Positions 1 through 7,520 of a stretch of 64,000 bases of DNA are shown piece after piece. The stretch's first letter is position 1. Each line of letters begins with the position of its first letter. The notes under the pieces are model-generated. The model searched no databases, was not told the DNA's origin, and was given only the letters and a program-made list of their open reading frames with translations. Location of the stretch: positions 1-64,000 of the forward strand of contig NZ_BCBA01000063.1 of assembly GCF_001320245.1 (NCBI RefSeq), read 5' to 3'. The DNA comes from Pseudomonas sp. NBRC 111124 (GTDB lineage: Bacteria > Pseudomonadota > Gammaproteobacteria > Pseudomonadales > Pseudomonadaceae). The translations under genes were made by a program, and so were the position numbers.

Positions 1-1151
1 TGGCCCAGCAGCAGGCCCGTGTCGAAGAACTCCGTCATGCCAAGTACGAAGGCATCCTGGACGGCAATTCAGCCATCACCGTTCTGCACGGTGAAGCGCG
101 TTTCAAGGACGACCAGAGCCTTATCGTTAGTTTGAACGAGGGTGGTGAGCGCGTCGTGATGTTCGACCGCTGCCTGGTCGCCACGGGTGCCAGTCCGGCC
201 ATGCCGCCGATTCCGGGCCTGAAAGAGTCACCCTACTGGACTTCGACCGAGGCCTTGGTCAGCGACACCATTCCCGAACGCCTGGCCGTCATCGGCTCGT
301 CGGTGGTGGCGCTGGAACTGGCGCAAGCCTTCGCCCGGCTGGGTAGCCAGGTCACGATCCTTGCGCGCAGCACGCTGTTCTTCCGCGAAGACCCTGCCAT
401 CGGCGAGGCCGTCACAGCCGCCTTCCGTGCCGAAGGAATCAAGGTACTGGAACATACGCAAGCCAGCCAAGTCGCCCATGTGGACGGCGAATTCGTGCTG
501 ACCACTGGACAGGGCGAAGTGCGCGCCGACAAGCTGCTGGTCGCCACCGGCCGGACACCGAACACGCGCAGCCTGGCATTGGAAGCGGCGGGGGTAGCCG
601 TCAATGCGCAGGGGGCGATCGTCATCGACAAGGGCATGCGCACCAGTAGCCCGAACATCTACGCGGCCGGCGACTGCACCGACCAGCCGCAGTTCGTCTA
701 TGTGGCGGCAGCGGCCGGCACTCGTGCGGCCATTAACATGACCGGCGGCGACGCCGCCATCAATCTGACCGCGATGCCGGCCGTGGTGTTCACCGACCCG
801 CAAGTGGCGACCGTGGGCTACAGCGAGGCGGAAGCGCACCACGATGGCATCGAAACCGACAGCCGCACGCTGACGCTCGACAACGTGCCGCGTGCGCTCG
901 CCAACTTCGATACCCGCGGCTTCATCAAGCTGGTCATCGAGGAAGGCAGCGGACGGCTGATTGGCGTACAGGTGGTGGCCCCGGAAGCGGGCGAACTGAT
1001 CCAGACGGCTGTTCTCGCCATTCGCAACCGCATGACGGTGCAGGAACTAGCCGACCAGTTGTTCCCCTACCTAACGATGGTCGAGGGCTTGAAGCTCGCG
1101 GCGCAGACCTTCAGCAAGGACGTGAAGCAACTGTCCTGCTGCGCCGGATAA
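1..1151 (+). CDS. merA: Mercuric reductase MerA, 3' part (5' end outside window)
   Basis: The frame is open from base 3 with no start, so this is the C-terminal two thirds of MerA, the cytosolic FAD/NADPH flavoenzyme that reduces Hg(II) to volatile Hg(0). Visible: an NAD(P)H-binding segment VIGSSVVALELAQAFARLG, the FAD-binding motif IYAAGDCTDQPQFVY, the dimerisation domain, and the C-terminal vicinal cysteine pair in LSCCAG that hands Hg(II) to the active site. The redox-active CxxxxC pair near the N-terminus is not in the window. The gene is followed after 17 bp by merD, as in Tn21/Tn501-type operons. Confidence 0.97.
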   Translation, partial: AQQQARVEELRHAKYEGILDGNSAITVLHGEARFKDDQSLIVSLNEGGERVVMFDRCLVATGASPAMPPIPGLKESPYWTSTEALVSDTIPERLAVIGSSVVALELAQAFARLGSQVTILARSTLFFREDPAIGEAVTAAFRAEGIKVLEHTQASQVAHVDGEFVLTTGQGEVRADKLLVATGRTPNTRSLALEAAGVAVNAQGAIVIDKGMRTSSPNIYAAGDCTDQPQFVYVAAAAGTRAAINMTGGDAAINLTAMPAVVFTDPQVATVGYSEAEAHHDGIETDSRTLTLDNVPRALANFDTRGFIKLVIEEGSGRLIGVQVVAPEAGELIQTAVLAIRNRMTVQELADQLFPYLTMVEGLKLAAQTFSKDVKQLSCCAG

Positions 1152-1168
1152 GGAAAAGGAGGTGTTCA

Positions 1169-1534
1169 ATGAGCGCCTACACAGTGTCCCGGCTGGCCCT
1201 TGAGGCCGGGGTGAGCGTGCATATCGTGCGCGACTACCTGCTGCGCGGCTTGCTGCGGCCAGTCGCCTGCACCACGGGCGGCTACGGCTTGTTCGATGAC
1301 GCCGCCTTGCAGCGGCTGTGCTTTGTGCGGGCCGCTTTTGAGGCGGGCATCGGCCTGGACGCATTGGCGCGGTTGTGCCGGGCGCTGGATGCGGCGGACT
1401 GCGATGAAACAGCCGCACAGCTTGCCGTGCTGAGTCAGTTCGTCGAACGCCGACGCGAAGCGTTGGCCGATCTGGAAGTGCAGTTGGCCGCGATGCCAAC
1501 CGAACCGGCACAGCAAGCGGAGAGTTTGTCATGA
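1169..1534 (+). CDS. merD: MerD, co-regulator of the mer operon
   Basis: This 121-aa protein has an N-terminal MerR-like winged helix (TVSRLALEAGVSVHIVRDYLLRGLLRP) but lacks MerR's metal-binding cysteine set. It matches MerD, which binds the mer operator and is thought to displace activated MerR and switch the operon off after detoxification. An AGGAGG ribosome site lies 7 bp before the ATG. Its stop overlaps the merE start (ATGA), indicating translational coupling. Confidence 0.96.
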   Translation: MSAYTVSRLALEAGVSVHIVRDYLLRGLLRPVACTTGGYGLFDDAALQRLCFVRAAFEAGIGLDALARLCRALDAADCDETAAQLAVLSQFVERRREALADLEVQLAAMPTEPAQQAESLS

Positions 1535-1779
1535 ACGACCCCGAACGCTTGCCGACCGAGACACGCAAGCCAATCACCGGCTACCTGTGGGGTGCGCTGG
1601 CCGTGCTCACCTGTCCCTGCCATTTGCCGATTCTCGCCGTTGTGCTTGCGGGAACGACGGTCGGCGCGTTCATCGGGGACCACTGGGGCCTTGCAGCCCT
1701 TACGCTGACCGGCTTGTTTGTTCTGTCTGTTGTGCGGCTGCTTCGGGCCTTCAAGGGTAGTTCGTGCCCCCTCAATTAA
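1531..1779 (+). CDS. merE: MerE, small mercury transporter
   Basis: The 82-aa protein has two predicted transmembrane helices. The first contains the Cys pair in LTCPCHLP that is typical of MerE and binds mercury. MerE is a broad-spectrum inner-membrane importer of Hg(II) and organomercury. It overlaps merD by 4 bp and is the last gene of the usual mer operon. Confidence 0.95.
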   Translation: MNDPERLPTETRKPITGYLWGALAVLTCPCHLPILAVVLAGTTVGAFIGDHWGLAALTLTGLFVLSVVRLLRAFKGSSCPLN

Positions 1780-1782
1780 CGC

Positions 1783-1814
1783 TTGACCTTGGAGTAGTGA
1801 CTAAGGTCTATCGT
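1783..1814 (+). promoter_or_regulatory. MerR-family promoter/operator of the 1893 gene
   Basis: A -35 box TTGACC (1783-1788) and a -10 box TATCGT (1809-1814) are separated by 20 bp, the stretched spacer typical of promoters activated by MerR-family proteins. The spacer carries the imperfect dyad ACCTTGGAGT / ACTAAGGT. It resembles the promoter at 2225-2256, so the regulator encoded at 2281 probably controls both. Confidence 0.8.
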
Positions 1815-1892
1815 GATGGTGCGCAGGATAGATAGGCTTCTTATGGTCGCTCGCCGTCGCGCACCGTTACATCATTAACTTGGAGAATTATC

Positions 1893-2156
1893 ATGACTAC
1901 CAAACGTAAAGTCGAAGTTTTTAGCGCAGGCTGCCCCGCCTGCCAGACCGCCATCGAACTCGTCAATCGCCTCGCATGCAGTTCATGTGAAGTATCAATC
2001 CTCGATATGAACGACATCAATGTCGCGAAACGTGCGCGTGATCTGGGTGTTCGCTCAGTACCGGCTGTCGCCATCAACGGCCAGTTGGCATCGTGCTGCT
2101 CGGGTGCCGGTGTCGAGGAACAGGCGCTTCGCGCTGCTGGCATCGGTCAAGCATAA
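1893..2156 (+). CDS. Small thioredoxin/glutaredoxin-fold protein
   Basis: The 87-aa protein starts with a beta strand (KVEVFSAG) followed by the redox motif CPAC, and has a cis-proline segment (SVPAVAING), so it has a minimal thioredoxin fold. Extra cysteines lie in ACSSC and ASCCSG. It has its own MerR-type promoter and sits in a mercury transposon, so a role in metal-thiol handling (metal relay or redox buffering) is likely. That role is inferred from context. No signal peptide is seen. An AGAATTATC leader precedes the ATG. Confidence 0.75.
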   Translation: MTTKRKVEVFSAGCPACQTAIELVNRLACSSCEVSILDMNDINVAKRARDLGVRSVPAVAINGQLASCCSGAGVEEQALRAAGIGQA

Positions 2157-2224
2157 ATCATGCTCCTGGCGAGAAACTTCGGCTTCTCGCCGTGACCGTT
2201 CAATCAAATTTTTTGGATGAACGA

Positions 2225-2256
2225 TTGACCATGGTGTTAACTCCAAGGTTTATTCT
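2225..2256 (+). promoter_or_regulatory. MerR-family promoter/operator of the 2281 operon
   Basis: TTGACC (2225-2230) and TATTCT (2251-2256) are separated by 20 bp. The spacer contains a near-perfect dyad (ACCATGG ... CCAAGGT). This is the geometry of autoregulated MerR/CadR/ZntR promoters and it lies directly upstream of a MerR-family gene. Confidence 0.82.
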
Positions 2257-2280
2257 GATGGTTATGACTTGGAGAGCGCC

Positions 2281-2697
2281 ATGCACACTATTGGTAAAGT
2301 AGCCACGCTGGCAGGGGTCAGCCGCGACACGCTGCGCTACTACGAAAAAGAACATCTGATCACGCCTGCATCGAAAACCGATGCAGGTTACCGCCTATAC
2401 GACGATGACGCCGTGCGCCGCATCCGCTTCATCAAGACCGCGCAACACTGCGGGTTCACGCTGTCGGACATTCACGAGCTTCTGACGTTAAAGCAGGCCG
2501 ATAGTGCCTGTTGCGAGGACGTGCGCAGCGTGGCCATCGAAAAGAAGCTGCGTATCGCACACAAGCTCCAAGGCTTACAAGCGATGTCACGCGCACTGGA
2601 TGAACTGATCGAGCGCTGCGCCGGTGGCGAGGCCGCGACCGACGAATGTCCCATCCTGGCGGCGCTGGAGAACAGTCTCGCCGAGGTGGCCCGATGA
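2281..2697 (+). CDS. MerR-family metal-responsive regulator
   Basis: The 138-aa protein has an N-terminal winged HTH (IGKVATLAGVSRDTLRYYEKEHLITP), a dimerisation helix and a C-terminal metal-binding loop. Cysteines occur as CC in ADSACCEDV, one C in IERCAGG and one C in TDECPIL, which is closer to ZntR/CadR-type sensors than to the three-cysteine MerR. The ATG at 2281 is preceded by GGAG; an in-frame TTG at 2269 is less likely. The next gene overlaps its stop (ATGA). It most likely activates its own promoter and that of the 1893 gene; the metal is not known, Hg(II) being the obvious candidate from context. Confidence 0.85.
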   Translation: MHTIGKVATLAGVSRDTLRYYEKEHLITPASKTDAGYRLYDDDAVRRIRFIKTAQHCGFTLSDIHELLTLKQADSACCEDVRSVAIEKKLRIAHKLQGLQAMSRALDELIERCAGGEAATDECPILAALENSLAEVAR

Positions 2698-2960
2698 GCG
2701 TCAAGATCGAACTCATTGCTGCGCCTGGATGCGGCAAATGTGTAGCGGCGCAAAAGCAGCTCCGCGCCATCGCAACCGCCATGCTCGGCGAGAACGAGGT
2801 CGTTTGGCGCGAGGTCAACGTGCTCAAAGAATTCGAGTACGCGGTCTCGCTCGGCGTACTGAGCATGCCGGCCATTGCTGTGAATGGCGAATTGAAGTTC
2901 TCATCGCTGCCTACCCCTGAGCAGTTCCGTACCATGCTGACCAGCTTGGAGTCTTTCTGA
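2694..2960 (+). CDS. Thioredoxin-like protein with CGKC motif
   Basis: The 88-aa protein has a beta strand KIELIAA followed by PGCGKC and a cis-proline segment LSMPAIAVNGEL, giving a thioredoxin-like fold. It is translationally coupled to the regulator upstream (ATGA overlap) and to the CcdA-like membrane protein downstream (TGATG overlap). A pairing of a small thiol protein with a DsbD/CcdA-type membrane protein suggests electron transfer or metal hand-off across the inner membrane. This is an inference. Confidence 0.78.
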   Translation: MSVKIELIAAPGCGKCVAAQKQLRAIATAMLGENEVVWREVNVLKEFEYAVSLGVLSMPAIAVNGELKFSSLPTPEQFRTMLTSLESF

Positions 2961-3655
2961 TGGACGCCGAAGCACTGCGCCAGGCGGTAGCTCAAGCCAG
3001 CTTCGGGGCGCTATGGGTCGGATTCGTGACAGGCTTTGTATTCAGCTTCAATCCGGTCGCGCTAGCTGCGATCCCGGTTTCGCTCGCCTACGTGACGACA
3101 TCGCGCACCCCGCGCCAAGCAACGCTCTACGGAGGTCTCTTTGTCCTGGGCATGATCCTGACGCATGTGGCTTTGGGTCTGGCCGCCAGTCTGGGCGGCG
3201 GATGGGTGCAACACCTGCTTGGCCGTGCATGGGGCGTGGTGCTAGGCCCGCTACTGATTGTGTTGGGCCTGATCTGGCCGGGATGGCTGCGTCTTCCACT
3301 GCCGGCATTGAAGTTACGAGCCAAACCCGTAACAGGGGCGTGGGGTGCCTTTGCATTGGGCGTGCCGTTTTCGGTGGCGATCTGCCCGTTTTGCACGCCA
3401 GCGTTGATCGTGTTACTTGGCGTTGCTGCTGGCATCGGCTCACCCGTTTTCGGCGTAGCACTGCTGCTGGCCTTCGCTTTGGGGCGCGCGATTCCAATCG
3501 TGCTGGGCGCAATTGCCGTGGGTTGGCTGGAAAACTTGTCGGGGCTGAGGAGATTCCACAAGGTTTTTGAAATTATCGGCGGAATTCTGCTGATCCTCTC
3601 TGGCCTGTACATGCTCAACGCCTATTTTGTCGTCGTGCCCGGTTTGGCTGCTTGA
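2960..3655 (+). CDS. CcdA/DsbD-type membrane protein
   Basis: The 231-aa polytopic protein has about six transmembrane helices. Helix 1 has FNPVALAAIPVSLAY, which aligns with the conserved Pro-containing first helix of CcdA/DsbD; the fourth hydrophobic block has CPFC followed by TPALIVLLGVAAG. These membrane proteins carry electrons from cytoplasmic thioredoxin to periplasmic thiol partners. Here it forms the third gene of a regulator-thioredoxin-CcdA operon. A mercury-related transport role is possible because paired intramembrane cysteines are also the feature of MerT/MerC/MerE. Confidence 0.8.
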   Translation: MDAEALRQAVAQASFGALWVGFVTGFVFSFNPVALAAIPVSLAYVTTSRTPRQATLYGGLFVLGMILTHVALGLAASLGGGWVQHLLGRAWGVVLGPLLIVLGLIWPGWLRLPLPALKLRAKPVTGAWGAFALGVPFSVAICPFCTPALIVLLGVAAGIGSPVFGVALLLAFALGRAIPIVLGAIAVGWLENLSGLRRFHKVFEIIGGILLILSGLYMLNAYFVVVPGLAA

Positions 3656-3657
3656 AC

Positions 3658-3694
3658 CTGTCAGATTGAGGCATACCCTAACTGGATGTCAGGC
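3658..3694 (+). other. res subsite I of the transposon
   Basis: The stretch CTGTCAGATTGAGGCATACC... ending in GATGTCAG resembles subsite I of Tn21/Tn501-type resolution sites. Subsites II and III are at 9714-9784, beyond the integron. The integron has therefore split the res site. Confidence 0.65.
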
Positions 3695-3699
3695 AGGGC
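3695..3699. repeat. 5-bp target duplication AGGGC (left)
   Basis: AGGGC directly precedes the integron end IRt; the same pentamer follows IRi at 9671-9675. Five-bp duplications are the signature of Tn402-type (TniABQ) transposition. Confidence 0.9.
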
Positions 3700-3724
3700 T
3701 GTCATTTTCAGAAGACGACTGCAC
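3700..3724 (+). repeat. Integron terminal repeat IRt
   Basis: TGTCATTTTCAGAAGACGAC followed by TGCAC is the outer 25 bp of the Tn402/class 1 integron right end. Confidence 0.93.
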
Positions 3725-3822
3725 CAGTTGATTGGGCGTAATGGCTGTTGTGCAGCCAGCTCCTGACAGTTCAATATCAGAAGTGATCTGCACCAATCTC
3801 GACTATGCTCAATACTCGTGTG
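3700..3822 (+). repeat. Inverted IRt fragment, outer copy (within 152 bp before IS6100)
   Basis: The 123 bp from 3700 are the exact inverse of 4732-4854 on the other side of IS6100. The outer fragment runs 152 bp to the IS6100 edge at 3851, and the inner is 123 bp; both sizes are those known from In4. Confidence 0.92.
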
Positions 3823-3851
3823 CACCAAAGCGAGGTGAGCATGGCGACGGA

Positions 3852-4731
3852 GGCTCTGTTGCAAAGATTGGCGGCAGTCAGAGGTAGGCTGTCGCTCTGC
3901 GCCGATCAGGCGGCTGCTGCGAAATGGTGGTTGAGCATGCCCATGGCCTCCGTCAGCGCCGAGGGCCCAATGCCAAAAGCTCTCTCCACAAGGCGCACCT
4001 CGCCCCTGATGCCGGGCTGCAGGCACCAGGGGCGAGCCTGTCCTTTGCGCAGGGCTCGCATGACTTCGAATCCCTTGATCGTGGCATAGGCCGTGGGGAT
4101 CGATTTGAAACCGCGCACCGGCTTGATCAGTATCTTGAGCTTTCCGTGATCGGCCTCGATCACGTTATTGAGATACTTCACCTGCCGGTGGGCCGTCTCC
4201 CGGTCCAGCTTTCCTTCGCGCTTCAATTCGGTGATCGCTGCACCATAGCTCGGCGCTTTGTCGGTATTGAGCGTGGCAGGCTTTTCCCAGTGCTTCAGGC
4301 CTCGCAGGGCCTTGCCCAGGAACCGCTTCGCTGCCTTGGCGCTGCGGGTCGGCGACAGGTAGAAATCGATCGTGTCGCCCCGCTTGTCGACTGCCCGGTA
4401 CAGGTAGGTCCACTTGCCCCGCACCTTGACGTAGGTTTCATCCAGGCGCCAGCTCGGATCAAAGCCACGCCGCCAGAACCAGCGCAGCCGCTTCTCCATC
4501 TCCGGGGCGTAGCACTGGACCCAGCGATAGATCGTCGTATGGTCGACCGAAATGCCGCGTTCCGCCAGCATTTCCTCAAGGTCGCGATAGCTGATCGGAT
4601 AGCGACAATACCAGCGCACCGCCCACAGGATCACATCACCCTGGAAATGGCGCCACTTGAAATCCGTCATCGTTCCGTCCGTCCAATCTCCGCCAAGCAT
4701 GCTCAAGCTTCACGATTTTTGCAACAGAGCC
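3852..4731 (-). mobile_element. IS6100 (IS6 family)
   Basis: The 880-bp element is bounded by GGCTCTGTTGCAAA at 3852 and its complement ending at 4731. It contains one transposase gene. No 8-bp duplication is visible because the flanks are the rearranged IRt fragments. Confidence 0.96.
3906..4700 (-). CDS. tnpA: IS6100 transposase
   Basis: The 264-aa DDE transposase of the IS6 family has catalytic residues in RLDETYVKV, NTDKAPSYG and NNVIEADHGKLK, and an N-terminal HTH region. ATG at 4700 gives the usual length; an in-frame TTG two codons upstream is less likely. It catalyses replicative transposition and cointegrate formation, and so can bring in flanking resistance segments. Confidence 0.96.
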   Translation of the reverse strand: MLGGDWTDGTMTDFKWRHFQGDVILWAVRWYCRYPISYRDLEEMLAERGISVDHTTIYRWVQCYAPEMEKRLRWFWRRGFDPSWRLDETYVKVRGKWTYLYRAVDKRGDTIDFYLSPTRSAKAAKRFLGKALRGLKHWEKPATLNTDKAPSYGAAITELKREGKLDRETAHRQVKYLNNVIEADHGKLKILIKPVRGFKSIPTAYATIKGFEVMRALRKGQARPWCLQPGIRGEVRLVERAFGIGPSALTEAMGMLNHHFAAAA

Positions 4732-4854
4732 CACACGAGTATTGAGCATAGTCGAGATTGGTGCAGATCACTTCTGATATTGAACTGTCAGGAGCTGGCT
4801 GCACAACAGCCATTACGCCCAATCAACTGGTGCAGTCGTCTTCTGAAAATGACA
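4732..4854 (-). repeat. Inverted IRt fragment, inner copy
   Basis: This 123-bp sequence ends with the complement of the 25-bp IRt (4830-4854) and is the inverse of 3700-3822. It joins IS6100 to the truncated 3'-CS. Confidence 0.92.
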
Positions 4855-5176
4855 TTTGGTATCTCTCATAAACGGATGTTTTTGAGAGAACTATCTTCGG
4901 CCTTCACACGCACGAAAGGCGGCGAAGCTCCGCCGTTAATCCGTCCGCCGGAGATCTCGCCCAGGCAGGCTGAAGGCCGAGCAAGCCTGACAGGCCCGAA
5001 AAGCCCGGCACGGGCGTCGGCGGCGATGACGGCGGCGGCATTATCCAGGGTTGATGATGGAAGTGGAGGATATCGACAACCTCTCGCGCAACCAAGACAT
5101 CGCGGTCGGACTGCAAGTGATCTTGAAGCCACGGGCCCGTCCCACCCCGACATGGACCTCGATGCCCGAACGGACG
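4855..5176 (-). other. Truncated end of the integron 3'-conserved segment
   Basis: The 322 bp between the IRt fragment and orf5 correspond in position to the beginning of the orf6 region of 3'-CS. Open frames here have no recognisable product or start signal, so I call no gene. Confidence 0.6.
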
Positions 5177-5677
5177 TTAGATTTCGAGTTCTAGGCGTTC
5201 TGCGATGAAGGTTGGATCCCAGCCGGGATTGAAAGTGTCGACGTGGGTGAATCCGAGCCGCTCGTATAGGCCACGCAGGTTCGGGTGGCAGTCGAGCCGC
5301 AGCTTGGCGCACCCCTGCGTTCGCGCGGCATGGCGGCAAGCCTCGATCAGCGCGGAGCTGACACCCCGGCCCGCATGTGTCCGTCGCACCGCGAGCTTGT
5401 GCAGATATGCGGCCTCCCCCTTGAGGGCGTCGGGCCAGAACTCGGGATCCTCGGCCGACAAGGTGCAACAGCCGACGATGCCGTCGCTGCAACTCGCGAC
5501 TAGGAGCTCGGATCTCAGGACGAAGGTCTCCGCGAATGTCCGGTCGATCCGCGCGACGTCCCAGGCGGGCGTTCCCTTGGCGGACATCCACGCCGCAGCG
5601 TCGTGCATCAGCCGCACAACCTCGTCGATATCACCCGAGCAGGCGACCCGAACGTTCGGAGGCTCCTCGCTGTCCAT
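5177..5677 (-). CDS. orf5: orf5, GNAT acetyltransferase of the 3'-CS
   Basis: The 166-aa GNAT protein has the acetyl-CoA-binding motif A in VRRTHAGRGVSSALIEACRHAA (key residues R/Q-x-x-G-x-G/A) and a C-terminal LYERLGFTHVD segment. It matches Orf5, which follows sul1 in class 1 integrons. Its substrate is not known and it is not needed for sulfonamide resistance. Confidence 0.93.
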   Translation of the reverse strand: MDSEEPPNVRVACSGDIDEVVRLMHDAAAWMSAKGTPAWDVARIDRTFAETFVLRSELLVASCSDGIVGCCTLSAEDPEFWPDALKGEAAYLHKLAVRRTHAGRGVSSALIEACRHAARTQGCAKLRLDCHPNLRGLYERLGFTHVDTFNPGWDPTFIAERLELEI

Positions 5678-5804
5678 TCGCTCCCCTGGCGCGGTATGAA
5701 CCGCCGCCTCATAGTGCAGTTTGATCCTGACGAGCCCAGCATGTCTGCGCCCACCTTCGCGGAACCTGACCAGGGTCCGCTAGCGGGCGGCCGGAAGGTG
5801 AATG

Positions 5805-6644
5805 CTAGGCATGATCTAACCCTCGGTCTCTGGCGTCGCGACTGCGAAATTTCGCGAGGGTTTCCGAGAAGGTGATTGCGCTTCGCAGATCTCCAGGCGC
5901 GTGGGTGCGGACGTAGTCAGCGCCATTGCCGATCGCGTGAAGTTCCGCCGCAAGGCTCGCTGGACCCAGATCCTTTACAGGAAGGCCAACGGTGGCGCCC
6001 AAGAAGGATTTCCGCGACACCGAGACCAATAGCGGAAGCCCCAACGCCGACTTCAGCTTTTGAAGGTTCGACAGCACGTGCAGCGATGTTTCCGGTGCGG
6101 GGCTCAAGAAAAATCCCATCCCCGGATCGAGGATGAGCCGGTCGGCAGCGACCCCGCTCCGTCGCAAGGCGGAAACCCGCGCCTCGAAGAACCGCACAAT
6201 CTCGTCGAGCGCGTCTTCGGGTCGAAGGTGACCGGTGCGGGTGGCGATGCCATCCCGCTGCGCTGAGTGCATAACCACCAGCCTGCAGTCCGCCTCAGCA
6301 ATATCGGGATAGAGCGCAGGGTCAGGAAATCCTTGGATATCGTTCAGGTAGCCCACGCCGCGCTTGAGCGCATAGCGCTGGGTTTCCGGTTGGAAGCTGT
6401 CGATTGAAACACGGTGCATCTGATCGGACAGGGCGTCTAAGAGCGGCGCAATACGTCTGATCTCATCGGCCGGCGATACAGGCCTCGCGTCCGGATGGCT
6501 GGCGGCCGGTCCGACATCCACGACGTCTGATCCGACTCGCAGCATTTCGATCGCCGCGGTGACAGCGCCGGCGGGGTCTAGCCGCCGGCTCTCATCGAAG
6601 AAGGAGTCCTCGGTGAGATTCAGAATGCCGAACACCGTCACCAT
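5805..6644 (-). CDS. sul1: Sulfonamide-resistant dihydropteroate synthase Sul1
   Basis: The 279-aa DHPS replaces the host folate enzyme and does not bind sulfonamides. Family motifs are visible: the N-terminal VFGILNLTEDSFFDESRR, VDVGPAASHPDA, DPGMGFFLSP and SVSRKSFLG. The ATG at 6644 gives the standard 840-bp gene; its start overlaps the end of qacEdelta1 by 7 bp, as usual in 3'-CS. Confidence 0.97.
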   Translation of the reverse strand: MVTVFGILNLTEDSFFDESRRLDPAGAVTAAIEMLRVGSDVVDVGPAASHPDARPVSPADEIRRIAPLLDALSDQMHRVSIDSFQPETQRYALKRGVGYLNDIQGFPDPALYPDIAEADCRLVVMHSAQRDGIATRTGHLRPEDALDEIVRFFEARVSALRRSGVAADRLILDPGMGFFLSPAPETSLHVLSNLQKLKSALGLPLLVSVSRKSFLGATVGLPVKDLGPASLAAELHAIGNGADYVRTHAPGDLRSAITFSETLAKFRSRDARDRGLDHA

Positions 6645-6985
6645 GGCGTCGGCCTCCGCAGCGACTTCCACGATGGGGATCGGGCGAGCAAAAAGGCAGC
6701 AATTATGAGCCCCATACCTACAAAGCCCCACGCATCAAGCTTTTGCCCATGAAGCAACCAGGCAATGGCTGTAATTATGACGACGCCGAGTCCCGACCAG
6801 ACTGCATAAGCAACACCGACAGGGATGGATTTCAGAACCAGAGAAAGAAAATAAAATGCGATGCCATAACCGATTATGACAACGGCGGAAGGGGCAAGCT
6901 TAGTAAAGCCCTCGCTAGATTTTAATGCGGATGTTGCGATTACTTCGCCAACTATTGCGATAACAAGAAAAAGCCAGCCTTTCAT
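6638..6985 (-). CDS. qacEdelta1: QacEdelta1, truncated SMR multidrug exporter
   Basis: The 115-aa protein begins as an SMR family pump (MKGWLFLVIAIVGEVIATSA, with membrane Glu14) and has a foreign C-terminus where the 3'-CS fusion truncated QacE. It gives reduced resistance to quaternary ammonium compounds and intercalating dyes. Confidence 0.97.
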   Translation of the reverse strand: MKGWLFLVIAIVGEVIATSALKSSEGFTKLAPSAVVIIGYGIAFYFLSLVLKSIPVGVAYAVWSGLGVVIITAIAWLLHGQKLDAWGFVGMGLIIAAFLLARSPSWKSLRRPTPW

Positions 6986-7084
6986 GATATATCTCCCAAT
7001 TTGTGTAGGGCTTATTATGCACGCTTAAAAATAATAAAAGCAGACTTGACCTGATAGTTTGGCTGTGAGCAATTATGTGCTTAG

Positions 7085-7467
7085 TGCATCTAACGCTAAT
7101 AAGTTAAGTTGCCGCGCGACAGAATCCGATGTTCGCGTCAGCGCTCGGACGGTCAACTTGAACGCGCTGTTCGACGACAATAGTGCTGATAGCCGCCAAA
7201 GTCATTCGTGCCGCGTCACGCGAAGTGGCTCCGAAGCGACCGGCTCGAAGCTTCCGAAAATCGGTAAGCGCCGCGCGTCGCCGGATCAACAAGAGTTATC
7301 CGGCGGCGCGCGGCGCTTACCGAGTATCGATCTTTGCGAGAGGCTGTCAATCAGGCGGCTCCACTTCATCATGTCAGCCAGATGCTCCTTGCGAAGCGCG
7401 CCCTCAGCGCTATTGCCGACGAACGCATAGTTAAGCGGCGGGCGCAGCCCGTCCGCTTGAACGCCGA
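7085..7467 (-). other. Second gene cassette (orfD/gcuD-like), no clear gene
   Basis: On the minus strand this lies between the aadA attC and the start of 3'-CS, which begins at the core site GTTAGATG (complement of about 7085-7092). A recognisable attC arm pair (TTCAAGTTG ... CAACTTAAC) occurs near 7104-7160. A 62-codon minus-strand frame at 7104-7292 begins with TTG and runs into the attC; it may be the orfD reading frame found with aadA6 in Pseudomonas integrons. I cannot confirm that it is expressed. Confidence 0.5.
7262..7322. repeat. Long near-perfect hairpin inside the second cassette
   Basis: CGGTAAGCGCCGCGCG at the left pairs with CGCGCGGCGCTTACCG at the right, with further pairing inwards to CGCCGGAT / ATCCGGCG around an 11-nt loop. 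The stem is about 25 bp with one mismatch. It is too long and too symmetric for an ordinary terminator and has no T run; an attC remnant or a folded single-strand recombination site is possible. Confidence 0.7.
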
Positions 7468-7474
7468 GTTAGGC
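7418..7474 (-). other. attC site of the aadA cassette
   Basis: On the minus strand the site starts with the inverse core GCCTAAC (complement of 7468-7474), has L-box arms GTTCAAGC and GCTTAAC around a GC-rich stem, and ends in GTTCGTC (complement of 7418-7424). The expected core is GTTRRRY, so the last core site is degenerate. This may fix the aadA cassette to its downstream neighbour. Confidence 0.7.
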
Positions 7475-7520
7475 ATCAGATGCCCTCGGCGCGGGTCGAT
7501 GCACTTTTCGCACATGCCGC

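Noticed and set aside
4866..5591. 241-codon minus-strand frame overlapping orf5
   Set aside because: It overlaps the well-known orf5 of 3'-CS in another frame and has no start signal.
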